Shown: in pieces, positions 8,179 to 17,892 of the stretch
How positions within the stretch are numbered: position 1 is the first letter of the stretch
Layout of the letters: every line of letters starts with the position of its first letter
Assembly (NCBI GenBank): GCA_963756025.1
Contig: CAVWMF010000009.1
Coordinates: 434,001-498,000, forward strand
DNA length: 64,000 nucleotides
Reading direction: 5' to 3'
Source: Bog-473 sp963756025
GTDB taxonomy: Bacteria > Actinomycetota > Acidimicrobiia > Acidimicrobiales > RAAP-2
The notes under the pieces: model-generated
What the model was told of the DNA's origin: nothing
The model's database searches: none
Seen by the model: only the letters and a program-made list of their open reading frames with translations
Program-made: the position numbers and the translations under genes

Positions 8179-9366
8179 TCAGCGTCGGGAGAGGACCCCG
8201 CGCTCGAAGAGTTGGGCGATCTCGGTCGACGAGTACCCGGCTTCGGCCAGGACGGCCTCGTTGTCTTGGCCGACGGTCGGGGATGCCGAGCGCGCCGCCG
8301 TTGGCGTACCGGACATGGAAACGACCGGTCCCACCATGGTGATCGCACCGACTTCGTCGTGATCGAGATCGGCGGCCAGGTCGTTGGCGCGCACCTGCGG
8401 GTCGTCGACGAGGTCGTCGACGGCGCGGTACCGCCCTGCGGGGACGCCGGCTTGCTCGAAGGACGTGATCCATTCGTCGGTCGTCCTTTGGGCGATGGCC
8501 GTTCCGAGGTCAACGATGAACTGGGCCGTCATGGCCTCAGCCTCCGGGCTGTTGCGCGGGACGTCCTTGCGTCCGTGCAGCGGGTGGATGACTCCTACTG
8601 CCTCCTCGAAGCGGCGACGCATGCTCGGGGTCACCGCCGCCAACGCCACCATGCCGTCAGCTGTTCGGTACAGGCGGTAGTAGGGATATGTCAACCGGCT
8701 CCAGTCCGGGTCGGGTGGGGGACCGGTGACGCGAAGGAACTGCGTGCCCTGGAGGAGGAGCGCGGCGGCGAGCAGGGATGTCTCCAGTTTCTGTCCCACC
8801 CCGGTGCGCTCTCGGGTGAAGAGCGCCGCAGAGACCGCCCAGGCGATCACGATGCCGGTGGTCAGGTCGGTCACCGGAGGGTTGATGGGAAGTGGGATTT
8901 CCTGGTCGGAACGACCTCCGGCGGCCATGAGCCCCGAAATCGCCTGCACGATGACGTCGTAGCCCGAGACATGCGCCGATGGGCCCCTTCGCCCGACCGC
9001 CGTGATCTCGGCGTAGATGAGGCGGTTGTTGAGCGTCCGCAACGTCTCGTAGTCGATCCGGAGTGCCGTCGCCGTCTCGGGGCGGAAATTCACGAGGACG
9101 ACGTCGACGGTCGGGACCAGCCGGTGGATGATGGCTTGGCCCTCCGGACTCTTGAGGTCGACCGACAGGTCGCGTTTGTTGCGGTTGAGCGCAAGAAAGC
9201 CCCGGCTATCGGCCGCCGACTGAACGACATGGCGGCCGGATTCACCTCCCGGCGGCTCCACCTTGATGATGTCGGCACCCATGTCACCGAGCAGCATCCC
9301 GGCCAGCGGCCCGGCAATGGCCTCGGAGAACTCGAGGACGCGCACTCCTTCTAGTGCACCTGGCAT
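8179..9366 (-). CDS. CaiB/BaiF class III CoA-transferase, single copy
   Basis: A 395-residue CaiB/BaiF transferase with LAGMLLGDMGADIIKVEPPG near residues 21-40. The catalytic aspartate is kept: D167 in PPVTDLTTG, twenty residues before TGVGQ. I chose the ATG at 9366 because GAAGGGAA is correctly spaced from it; a GTG two codons upstream is possible. It follows the acyl-CoA ligase by 16 bases on the same strand and ends convergently with the substrate-binding-protein gene. Unlike the other CaiB units here it has no Asp-less partner beside it. Confidence 0.92.
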   Translation of the reverse strand: MPGALEGVRVLEFSEAIAGPLAGMLLGDMGADIIKVEPPGGESGRHVVQSAADSRGFLALNRNKRDLSVDLKSPEGQAIIHRLVPTVDVVLVNFRPETATALRIDYETLRTLNNRLIYAEITAVGRRGPSAHVSGYDVIVQAISGLMAAGGRSDQEIPLPINPPVTDLTTGIVIAWAVSAALFTRERTGVGQKLETSLLAAALLLQGTQFLRVTGPPPDPDWSRLTYPYYRLYRTADGMVALAAVTPSMRRRFEEAVGVIHPLHGRKDVPRNSPEAEAMTAQFIVDLGTAIAQRTTDEWITSFEQAGVPAGRYRAVDDLVDDPQVRANDLAADLDHDEVGAITMVGPVVSMSGTPTAARSASPTVGQDNEAVLAEAGYSSTEIAQLFERGVLSRR

Positions 9367-9382
9367 CGCCACATTCCCTTCT

Positions 9383-10885
9383 TCATGCGCCGGCCGCCTT
9401 CAAGTGCGCCGCACGCAGCTCGAACTTCCTGACCTTCCCACTCGGCTCTCGTGGCAGTTCGCTGACGAAGGCGAACGAGCGCGGCCACTTGTACTTCGCC
9501 AGAGAGCCCTCGACGCCCTGCAGAATCCCTTCAGCGCTTACGGACTCGCCGGACCGCACCTCGACGACGGCATGGACGATCTGGCCCATGGAGCCGTCGG
9601 GTATGCCGAAGACGGCGGCGTCGACGACGACGGGGAGTTCGATGAGAGCCGCCTCGACCTCGGCGGCGTAGATGTTGACGCCACCGCTGATGATGAGATC
9701 GGTGCGCCGATCCACGATGAAGAGATACCCGTCCTCATCGATCATCCCCATGTCCCCGGCGGTGAAGAACCCGTGATGCCACGCGTCCGCAGTCTTCTGC
9801 GGGTCCTTGAAGTAGTCGAAGGTCCAACCGGGCAGTCCCGTCGAATAGATCATCCCGACCTCACCGGAACGGAGTTCGTGGCCCTGATCGTCGAGGATCA
9901 CGGTTCGGACCCCGGGGAGCGGCCGCCCGACGCTGCCCTGCTTCACTCGCCACTCGTTGGGCGAGATGATGGAGAAGGAGCCCTCGATCGCTCCGTAGTA
10001 CTCCCAGAGGACCCCGGGACGGAAGACGTCGAACATCCGGCGCTTGACTGCCTCGGGGCATGCGGCGGCGGCATGGACGATCAGGCGCATCGAGGAAAGG
10101 TCGAAGGCGTCCCACTGCTCCTCGAGGATCCGGATGAAATGGGCCGGCACCATGAAGCCGGTGGTGACGTGTTCGCTCTCGATCAGCTGCAGGCACGTCC
10201 TGGCGTCGAAACGAGGCATGATCACGAGCGTGGCGCCCACCATGAGGTGGAGCTGTGCGTACGAGCCGGGACCGCCGTGGTAGGCCGGTCCCGTCAATAT
10301 GTGCGTATCCGAGGCCCGGAAGTCCCAGTATTTGAGGAAGAACTCGCTGATCAGCAGGCCGCCGGGGGCAACCGTGGCGCGTTTGATCACACCCTTGGGC
10401 CACCCTGTCGTCCCCGACGTGTACGCCATGGTGGCGACCGTCGACTCGATATAGGGCGTCTCCAGCCACGGTTCCCCCGGGCTCTCCCAGAGCGCTTCGT
10501 CGGACACGTGCCACGAGATGAGGAGGTGGGTTAAGGAGGCAAGGACCGATTCGATGGCATCGGCGTCGGCGTAGATGAGGGCCCGTGCCTCACAATCAGT
10601 GATGATGTAGGCGGCCTCCGTTGCGGTCAACCGGTAGCTGATGGGCACCACGACCCCGCCTAGGCGAGCGACGCCGTTCCACACGGCGAACAGCTCGACG
10701 CTGTTGTGCATCTGGACCGCCACTTGATCGCCCGCCACGAGTCCCGCCGCGCGCAGGCTGCGGGCGACGGTGCTGACCATCGTCTCGAGCTCGGCAAAGG
10801 TCACCCGTGTGTCCCCGCAGACGATGGCCGTCCGAGTCGGCGCGGTCTTGGCCGTCATGTAGATACCCGGCGCCAGTTCACTCAT
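9383..10885 (-). CDS. Acyl-CoA ligase (AMP-dependent synthetase)
   Basis: A complete 500-residue ANL-family ligase, converting a carboxylate to its CoA thioester through an acyl-adenylate. Visible landmarks in order: VTFAEL, the adenylate loop YTSGTTGWPKGV (near 181), the hinge region RRTDLIISGGVNIYAAEVE, and the catalytic-lysine segment PSGKVRKFELR near the end. The substrate cannot be read from sequence. Upstream lies an amidohydrolase gene, separated by 161 bases with a hexanucleotide repeat; downstream is a CaiB gene. A GGAGG element lies rather far (about 15 bases) from the ATG. Confidence 0.92.
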   Translation of the reverse strand: MSELAPGIYMTAKTAPTRTAIVCGDTRVTFAELETMVSTVARSLRAAGLVAGDQVAVQMHNSVELFAVWNGVARLGGVVVPISYRLTATEAAYIITDCEARALIYADADAIESVLASLTHLLISWHVSDEALWESPGEPWLETPYIESTVATMAYTSGTTGWPKGVIKRATVAPGGLLISEFFLKYWDFRASDTHILTGPAYHGGPGSYAQLHLMVGATLVIMPRFDARTCLQLIESEHVTTGFMVPAHFIRILEEQWDAFDLSSMRLIVHAAAACPEAVKRRMFDVFRPGVLWEYYGAIEGSFSIISPNEWRVKQGSVGRPLPGVRTVILDDQGHELRSGEVGMIYSTGLPGWTFDYFKDPQKTADAWHHGFFTAGDMGMIDEDGYLFIVDRRTDLIISGGVNIYAAEVEAALIELPVVVDAAVFGIPDGSMGQIVHAVVEVRSGESVSAEGILQGVEGSLAKYKWPRSFAFVSELPREPSGKVRKFELRAAHLKAAGA

Positions 10886-10990
10886 TGCTCTTGCGTTGTC
10901 CTCCTTCCGATGGTGATCGTGTGCCCTCCACAGAGGCCTGTGCCATCGGACTCATGGATACCTGGTGTGGCGGCCGAAACTATGCCTTGC

Positions 10991-11039
10991 TGCGTGTGCG
11001 TGTGCGTGTGCGTGTGCGTGTGCGTGTGCGTGTGCGTGT
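10991..11039. repeat. TGCGTG hexanucleotide tandem repeat (8 units)
   Basis: Eight exact TGCGTG units followed by one T. They lie just past the stop of the amidohydrolase gene (11047) and about 106 bases before the ligase start, so the repeat would sit in the intercistronic mRNA of this minus-strand operon. Such repeats vary in copy number by slippage; an effect on mRNA or spacing is speculative. Confidence 0.95.
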
Positions 11040-11046
11040 CGGCCCG

Positions 11047-12216
11047 CTAGAGCGTCAGGCCGAAGAAGTCGACGGCGTTCTGGCGCACGATCCGGTCACG
11101 GACAAGCGGCTCGACGTCCCTGAAGGCATTGTCGACGAACTGTCGCGAGTTCGGCCACGAGCCCACGCAGTGTGGAAAATCAGAACCCCAGATGAGCCGC
11201 GTGTGGTCGAGGAGATCGAGCATCGGCACCACCAGCGGGTCGCGGACGATGCCGAAGTGGAAGTGGGACCAGACGTACTCGCTCGGCAACATCTTCAAGG
11301 TGTGCCCGAAGTACTCTTCGAAGAGCCCATAGGAGTCGTCCATCATGAAGAGGGCGTACGGCAGCCAGCTCGCGTTGGTTTCGGCGATGTAGAACTGCAG
11401 CTCGGGAATCCGCTCGAAGACACCCGAATTGATGATCTGGGCCAACGTGGTGGCCAGGCCCTTGGTCGCCCGCTGGGAGAGGGCTTCGTTGAAGTCGAAC
11501 GTGGCAGTCGCCGATCGCATCACATTGCCCACTCCAACCCCGCCGATCCCCCCGTGTGGGGAAATGCGCATCTCCAATTCCAACGCGACCTCCCAGAATG
11601 CGTCGTCGCCCTCGATGGGCCCGCTCTCTCCGCTGGGGAATGCGGCAGGAGAGATACTGCGGAAACCCAACTGCCTGGCGTGGCGCAGCTCGGCGATGGC
11701 GTCTTCGAGTCCGGTGACCGGAATTGTGGCATTGCCGATAAGACGCTGGGGATCGACGGAACAGAACTCGGCGAGGAACTCGTTGTAGGCACGCACCAAG
11801 GCAAGGTAGACGTTCCGGTCGGAGATCCCCTCGATGCAGCGCCTGATGAAGACAGGCGGGTACAGCACCTCGGCGTCGATATCGTCGACATTCTGCTCCC
11901 GGATCCTCTGTTCGGCGGGCCCGGTGCCTGGAGCAGGGGTGCCGTCGGGCTCCCAATAGGACTCGCCGCGGAGCTTCACGGACGGACGCCCGGCGGCCAG
12001 GTTCATGCCGTTGTGGAACATGGGCATGCCCTCCACCACCCACCCCTCCCCACCCTCGGGGAGGTGGATGAGCCGCGGGGCCTGGTCCTTGTACTTCTCC
12101 GGAACGAACTTCATCCATGGCTCGATGGTGACCTCGAGGTGGCCGTCCCCCGAGACAAGGCCTGTTGCGACCATTCCCCGGTTCGGGTCCGCGTGCTCTT
12201 CAAGAAGGTCCGTCAT
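11047..12216 (-). CDS. Amidohydrolase_2 family metal-dependent hydrolase/decarboxylase
   Basis: A 389-residue TIM-barrel protein of the amidohydrolase_2 (ACMSD-like) family. The N-terminal metal motif region reads VSGDGHLEVTIEPW and the C-terminal signature is IWGSDFPHCVGSWPNSR, whose aspartate is a metal ligand in relatives. The family contains decarboxylases and C-C or C-O hydrolases, so the reaction is open. A ribosome site (GGGAAGGGAGAGAC) precedes the ATG. It lies 27 bases after the frameshifted D-aminoacylase-type gene and before the ligase and CaiB genes, suggesting one catabolic operon. It is one of seven paralogues in the window. Confidence 0.88.
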   Translation of the reverse strand: MTDLLEEHADPNRGMVATGLVSGDGHLEVTIEPWMKFVPEKYKDQAPRLIHLPEGGEGWVVEGMPMFHNGMNLAAGRPSVKLRGESYWEPDGTPAPGTGPAEQRIREQNVDDIDAEVLYPPVFIRRCIEGISDRNVYLALVRAYNEFLAEFCSVDPQRLIGNATIPVTGLEDAIAELRHARQLGFRSISPAAFPSGESGPIEGDDAFWEVALELEMRISPHGGIGGVGVGNVMRSATATFDFNEALSQRATKGLATTLAQIINSGVFERIPELQFYIAETNASWLPYALFMMDDSYGLFEEYFGHTLKMLPSEYVWSHFHFGIVRDPLVVPMLDLLDHTRLIWGSDFPHCVGSWPNSRQFVDNAFRDVEPLVRDRIVRQNAVDFFGLTL

Positions 12217-12243
12217 ATCCGTCTCTCCCTTCCCCGCAGCTCG

Positions 12244-14014
12244 TCACCTTGCCGTCGGAGACTGCTGGATCGCACGGATCCAGTCCGCTGGCGTCACGGT
12301 GTCCGAGTCGACCCCGGCCCGCAGGAGCTTGCCCGGCATCTCTCCGGTGGCGACGTTTTCGACGTAGACCTCAGTTCCGCCGACAATCACGCGGGCCACG
12401 CCAGCGGCGCCGGACATCAGCCGGGGTGAGCCGGCGGGTAGGTCCCACTCCACCTGCATGTGGCTGACGGCGAGGTGTGCTGGGTCCAGAATGACGAGGT
12501 CGGCGGCATATCCGACCTGCAACCGCCCCCTCCTTTTCAGCCCGTAGAGGCGCGAGGGGACATCGGTGAGGAGGTGCACCATGCGCTCGAGTGAGAAGCT
12601 CTTGCGCTGGTAGACCCACTCGATCAGGGTCCTGAGCGCCGAGCTCCCGCCGACGAGCATGTCCATGTGCGCGCCCCCGTCGGAAGCGCCGACAATGACC
12701 CGGGGATCAGAGAGGAACTCACGACGCGCCTCGGTCACCCACTCGTCCTCGCCCGGGTAGAACGCAATGGCGTAGCCGACATCGAACTGGGTTTCGACGA
12801 GCAGGTCCATCCACGTCGTGTAGGCGTCCGTCCCCCGAGCGTCCGCGATCTCGCTGATGGATTTCCCCTTCAGATCCTGCATCGACGGCGGGCCAATTTC
12901 GACGACCTGGTAGAAGCCCCACTTGCGCAAGCGCATGACGGTCGAACTGACGTTTGTCCCTTCGAGGCTCTCGCGAAGCTGGGTGCGCACGGCGGGATCG
13001 CTGAGCGCCGTGATGCGATCGGGGAGGTCCTTCTCGAAGAGCCACCCCCAACCGGGCAGCGTCCGGTGGACGTATCCTCGACGTAGGTCGTAGTACAGCG
13101 GGTTGTTCTGCGACATCATCATCGGTACGACGCACACTCCGGCTGTCGGCGTCTATTGCGCCACCTTCCAGTTGGCGTACATGGAGGGTCGGGTCCTCCT
13201 TGTTGATGACGGGCGTGTTCCAGTTGAGGACGCGGTTGGCGGCGGCGGACATATTCGCCATGAGCTCTTTGTCCGCGTCGTCGAACCCGGCCTGGCTCGA
13301 GCGGGCGATGAATTCCAGCGACGTGCCGGGGTACCGCCCGCATACCTCCGACAGGGCGATGAATTCCTGTGCGCTGGCGAAATTGGGCGGCGTGGGGTAG
13401 CCGTCCCCATCGCGATGGGTGGGTGCGGTGGCCGTCGAGAAGCCGAAGCCTCCCGACGAGAGGGCTTCGTCGAGGATCCGACACATCTCCTCGAGCTGTG
13501 CCGCGTCGGCTTCGTCCGAAGAAGCGGCAGGGCCCATCACGTTGCGGCGGATCGCCGAATGACCGACCATGAGGCCCAGGTTGATGCCGAGTGGCGTGTT
13601 GTCGAGTTGGGCCATCATTTCGGGGAAGGTCTCCCACGTGAAGTCGACGCCGGCCGCGATGGCCTCACTCGGGATCCCTTCGACATTGGCCAACAGGCGA
13701 ACAGAGAAGTCCCGATCCTCCGGTTTCATCGGGGCCAACGTCAGTCCGCAGTTGCCGCTGATCACCGTCGTCACGCCATGGGCGGGAGAGGGTGAGAGCA
13801 GGGGATCCCAGTACACCTGAGCGTCGTAGTGAGTGTGCAGGTCCACGAATCCCGGGATCACGAGGAGTCCATCGACGTCGACCTCGCGGCGACCCTTGTC
13901 CTCGACTCGGCCGACATTGGCGATCTGGCCATCGGCGATACCGATGTCGGCCCGCATCCCAGGCCTTCCGGAGCCATCAACGACAAATCCGTTGCGTAGG
14001 ACCAGATCAAGCAT
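12244..14014 (-). pseudogene. N-acyl-D-amino-acid deacylase-type amidohydrolase, frameshifted
   Basis: An amidohydrolase_3-family gene read in two frames. The N-terminal part (14014 to about 13140) begins MLDLVLRNGFVVDGSGRPG and includes the metal motif GFVDLHTHYDAQ and the segment SGNCGLTLAP. The C-terminal part includes VIVGASDGGAHMDM and an AADLVILDP tail. The C-terminal frame has a TAG at 13155-13153, so the frame change must lie just after it, about 13152-13120. The span is 3n+1 bases, consistent with one inserted base. Apart from this the gene looks intact, so a recent mutation or a sequence error is likely. A palindrome lies 160 bases upstream. Confidence 0.85.
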
Positions 14015-14173
14015 CGACGTCTTCTTTCATCGTCTGTCTCTTGGCAGTGTGGATACGCGGTGGCGAACCGCCGGGGAGCGAGGAGTGAGTGCCCCGATCA
14101 CGCTGCGACCACCGTACGCGGCGTCGTATCTCGTCGGATGCCTCGATCCCCTGGGCGTGCGATCTCTGACTAT

Positions 14174-14189
14174 TGAGGCATATGCCTAA
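14174..14189. promoter_or_regulatory. Operator-like palindrome, site 3
   Basis: TGAGGCATATGCCTAA contains a perfect 12-base palindrome AGGCATATGCCT (14176-14187). It lies 160 bases upstream of the D-aminoacylase-type gene, in the 246-base gap after the previous minus-strand gene. It is one of the best-conserved copies. Confidence 0.6.
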
Positions 14190-14260
14190 CATTGCACAAA
14201 CGGGCTGTCAAGCAAGAGCGAACCCCCTCGGAATCGCACCGATCCCGGTCGAGGGATCGT

Positions 14261-15115
14261 TCAACGAACGGCGTCGTCGTCCGCCTCTTCGCCCCAGATG
14301 ACCCGCGCTGCGTTTTTCACGGTGAACCACGGCATGACCTCTTCGCTGATCCCGCAGTCCGGGAGCTCGCGTCGCGTCCTCTCGAAAGGCATGAGCGGGT
14401 AGTCGCTGGCGAACAGCACCTTCTTGAAGCCTCTCTTGGAGTTGGCATAGGCCACCAACTCGGGTGGATAACGGCTCGGGGCATAGGCGGAAATCATGTG
14501 GTAGAGGTTCGGCCAGGTCTTGAGGAGCTGCACCAGCGTCGATGTCCATGGCGCACCACCGTGCGCGCTGACGATCACCAGCTCGGGAAAGAATGCGCAC
14601 ACCTTGTCGAGGTGCTTGGGGTCCTGCACGATCCCACGCCGCTGCACCAGCGGCATACCCGTCGTGATGGTGACGGGAATACCGAGTTCGATGCATTTTG
14701 CGTAGACGGGGAAGTATGAGCGATGGCTGGCCTTCTTCCCGTCCCGGTACGGCACGATGCGGAGGGCCTGCGCCCCATCATTGCGTACCATGCTCTCGAG
14801 GTGCCGCACCGCCTTCATGCCCTCCTCGGCATGCACGCGTACGCTGAGAGCGAAGCGGTCGGGGTACTTCTGCACCGCTTCGAGCGTCCAGCGATAGCCG
14901 AGCTCTTGATCGCCCATGGCCGACTCTGGTGGAGGGGCCAGCAGACCGCGATCTATGTGGTTGCGGTCCATGTCCTCGATGAGCTCTTCAATTGTTTGTG
15001 GCTTCGAGCGGTTGTGCCCGTACGTGTCTTGGGAGAGCGACCAGTCCAGATGCAAGTGGGGGGGATTGGCATTGATGTAGCAGTCCGTGATCCAGGGCAA
15101 TTCGTTCTCCGTCAC
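14261..15115 (-). CDS. Amidohydrolase_2 family protein with altered N-terminal metal motif
   Basis: A 284-residue TIM-barrel amidohydrolase_2 protein. I chose the GTG at 15115 because GGGAGG stands eight bases before it and VTENELPWITDCYINANPP is a family-like N-terminus; the frame is open further upstream without similarity. The C-terminal signature is FASDYPLMPFERTRREL. Where relatives have a histidine-bearing DxH-type motif, this protein reads ITDCYINANP, so one metal ligand may be missing. HGG (ahead of APWTSTL) is present. A palindromic operator lies 137 bases upstream, shared with the divergent amidohydrolase at 15430. Confidence 0.82.
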   Translation of the reverse strand: MTENELPWITDCYINANPPHLHLDWSLSQDTYGHNRSKPQTIEELIEDMDRNHIDRGLLAPPPESAMGDQELGYRWTLEAVQKYPDRFALSVRVHAEEGMKAVRHLESMVRNDGAQALRIVPYRDGKKASHRSYFPVYAKCIELGIPVTITTGMPLVQRRGIVQDPKHLDKVCAFFPELVIVSAHGGAPWTSTLVQLLKTWPNLYHMISAYAPSRYPPELVAYANSKRGFKKVLFASDYPLMPFERTRRELPDCGISEEVMPWFTVKNAARVIWGEEADDDAVR

Positions 15116-15251
15116 GCGCCCAACCTCCCAATGTTCCAGCAATACGATTCGGGCGGATGCCCAACATTTGTTGACAACGGAGAGTGTACCGGGCTCCACG
15201 AGGCGCACCGGTGGGAGAAGAAGTCCGGCTTGACACCGTGATTTACCCATG

Positions 15252-15268
15252 TTAGGCATATGCCCTAA
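15252..15268. promoter_or_regulatory. Operator-like palindrome, site 4
   Basis: TTAGGCATATGCCCTAA holds the 10-base palindromic core GGCATATGCC (15255-15264). It lies in the 314-base divergent gap, 137 bases from the 15115 start and 162 bases from the 15430 start, and could control both amidohydrolase genes. I see no other feature in this gap apart from the ribosome sites. Confidence 0.6.
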
Positions 15269-15429
15269 TAATTGATCAAGACAGATTGGGTTCCAGTCGG
15301 GAAATGTGATGGAAGGGAACCAGTTCAACTGTTTCAACGCTGCCGGATCGAAAACTGATGTGTGCCCGGCGTGCGAAGATCGGGCTTAACCGGCCGCTGG
15401 CGCCAATGGAGCACTGAAAGAGGTCGCAG

Positions 15430-16646
15430 ATGGACGTGGACAGGACAGAATGGATCATTTCTGTCGATGACCACGTGCTCGAGCCGGGCCATGTGTGGCA
15501 AGACCGTGTGCCGGCGAAGTTCAAGGATGCTGCGCCTCGTTTGGTTCGCCGCGAGGACGGCGAAGCCTGGGTCTACGAAGGCAAGCGAATGGTCACGCCC
15601 GGGCTCGGAGCTGTGGCCGGCAAGACCCGCGAGGAGTTCAGTTTCGAGCCGATCACCTACGACGAGATGCGACCGGGATGCTACGACTCCGTCGCTCGGC
15701 TGGAAGATATGGATAGAGCGGGCGTGCTCGCGTCGATGTGCTTCCCCTCTTTCCCCCGCTTTTGCGGGCAGGTCTTCAACGAAGCCGAGGACCGCGAGTT
15801 GGCCTTGCTTTGCGTGCAGGCGTACAACGACTGGATGATCGAAGAATGGTGCGGTCGGGCGCCCGGCCGGTACATCCCGCTGACGCTTATCCCACTTTGG
15901 GACCCCACCCTGGCCGCGGCGGAAGTCAGACGGAATGCCGCGCGAGGTTCGACCGCCGTTGCGTTTTCTGAGAACCCGGCGATGCTCCGACTGCCGACGA
16001 TCCAGGATCCTGGCGGCCACTGGGATCCACTGATGGCGGCGTGCGAAGAGACCGAGACGGTGTTGTGCATGCATATCGGCTCATCGAGCAAGCGGCTCAC
16101 GATGTCGGACGAGTCGCCCATGCTCGTGACAATGTCATGGGGACCCGCCGCTCCTGATCGCCGGTGCGATGATCGAATGGATCTTCAGCCCCGTCGTGCG
16201 AAAGTTCCCGGGCATCAAAGTGGCACTGGCCGAGGGAGGAATCGGGTGGATGCCATTCTTTCTCGAGAAAGCCGAACAGGTGGTCGAGAAGCACCAGTAC
16301 TGGATCGCCAACGGCGACGTCCGGCACGACTCGCTCAGTGGCCGAGATGGAGGTGGACGAGCGGGCGGCCATCGACCTGGAGGGCTTCTCGGTCATGGAT
16401 ACGTTCCGCCGGCACATCTACGGCTGCTTCATCGATGACGTCCATGGGGTGCGGAACCTCGATGCCATCGGATTCGACAACGTGATGATCGAGACCGACT
16501 ATCCCCACAGCGATTCGACCTGGCCCAACTGCCTCGAGCATGCGCAGAAGCAATTGGCGGGGATCTCGCCCGAGAACCGCCACAAGATCATGCGTGGCAA
16601 CGCCGAGCGTCTCTTCCGCTTCACGCCAGCCCCGGACCCTGCCTAG
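15430..16646 (+). pseudogene. Amidohydrolase_2 family gene with two frameshifts
   Basis: The gene starts well (AGAGGTCGCAG then ATG; IISVDDHVLEPGHVW) and reads in three successive frames. Frame 1 runs to about 16150; frame 2 carries KVALAEGGIGWMPFFLEKAE; frame 3 (from about 16338) carries the C-terminal signature MIETDYPHSDSTWPN. The span is 3n+2 bases, so two single-base insertions would explain it, at roughly 16140-16165 and 16330-16345. The three pieces join into a normal ~404-residue protein close to the paralogue at 46371-47564. Recent decay or sequencing error are both possible. Confidence 0.85.
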
Positions 16647-17892
16647 GCGGATTCCGAACCGAGCCTCGAGAACACCGATCCATTGTGCTCCCCTCTGTGC
16701 GGGGCGCGACTCCGAACCTGCCATGGCGATGCCGGGGCACGAAAGGGAGCGCCGGGATAGAGAAACGATCGCCCGAGATCCTCGTGGTGGACCTGGACCG
16801 GGAAGCCACGAGCGATGAAGTGTGCATCTTCCATCACGTCTTCGGGTGCGAAGAGTATGCCGACGGGAAGGTTTCGATGTTGCCCGTCGATGAAGAACTG
16901 CCGGGCCGGCATGTGCTCGACGAGATACCGCAGCGCATCGCTTCCGGCCTGGTAGATCGCTGCTACCAGGCCGTCGGTTTTCGACGTCCGCAACGACGAC
17001 GCCGCCTCGCTCGACACCCAACTCCAGGAGGAAGACATCGTCGATCTGGTCGGCCAGACCCAGCTCGCGGATCCAATCGAGGAGGGCGCGGAACTCCGCG
17101 GCATACCGGGGGAGTGCGACAATGACCTGCCCCCCGTCGGAAGCCGTGAGGAGGCGTTCGGGGGTCTGCCGCACCGCGGCATGGCGGAACGTCTGGCGTT
17201 GCACCGTCGCCTGGGCGACCAGCCACTCGTACGTGGCGGCCTCGGTCGTCACGTTGGTGGCGGCATGCATGCTCGTATCGATGTGCTGTCCCAGGCCGAG
17301 GGTCTGGCTCGCGTAGAGCGCGGCCAACGTGGCCTCGACCGCCCAGAGGCAGGCGGTATGGTAGCCCTGGTTCCCACCGGGCCGCACGGGCGGCGACCGG
17401 TGATCGTCGTACCCGCAGCTCCACGCCGCCCCGGCACCCGCCTGGATCGTGAGGTCGGTGGCCGGCTCCGAGGCCCGGGCTCCGGTTCGCCCGAATGGCG
17501 TGATCGACGTCCAGACCAATGTGGTCTGGGTGGGGGAGAGATCCTCATAGTCGATCCCGAGGGAGCGGAGGCGGCCGGGTACCTCACCCTCGAGGACGGC
17601 ATCGCTCGCTGCGACGAGTTCCGTGAGGCGTCTGCCTGTCGGTTGCGTCGTCGAGGTCGAGGGTCACGCCCAACTTGCCGGTGTTGTAATGCCACCACCA
17701 GAGACTGCGCTCGACGCCGGGGATGTCATCGAGGAAGGGTTCGAAGCGGCGGGTGGCGTGCCCGTCATGCGGCTCCACGAGAACGACCTCCGCCCCGAGG
17801 TCGGCCAGCATCTTTCCGGCGAACGCTCCGTGTTCGCTCGCCAGCTCGACGACGCGCAGCCCCGTCAGAGCACCGGCCGCCTGCCTACTCAT
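16643..17892 (-). pseudogene. CaiB/BaiF CoA-transferase, Asp-less partner of pair 2, two frameshifts
   Basis: Starts MSRQAAGALTGLRVVELASE at ATG 17892, overlapping the stop of the upstream CaiB gene by four bases. The first frame changes at about 17640, the second at about 17000. The span is 3n+2 bases, which fits two single-base insertions. The middle frame carries TSITPFGRTGARA and a TLAALYASQTLGLGQ helix. At the catalytic-aspartate position, twenty residues before LGLGQ, it has Tyr (NQGYHTACLW). It thus resembles the Asp-less subunits of pair 1 and of the fused protein at 36031. Whether the frameshifts are real decides whether pair 2 is functional. Confidence 0.82.

Noticed and set aside
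10991..11039. CRISPR-like array
   Set aside because: It is a simple hexanucleotide repeat with no spacers and no cas genes nearby.
12244..17892. Programmed ribosomal frameshifting
   Set aside because: Five shifts in unrelated families without slippery heptamers or conserved position are better explained by mutation or sequence error.
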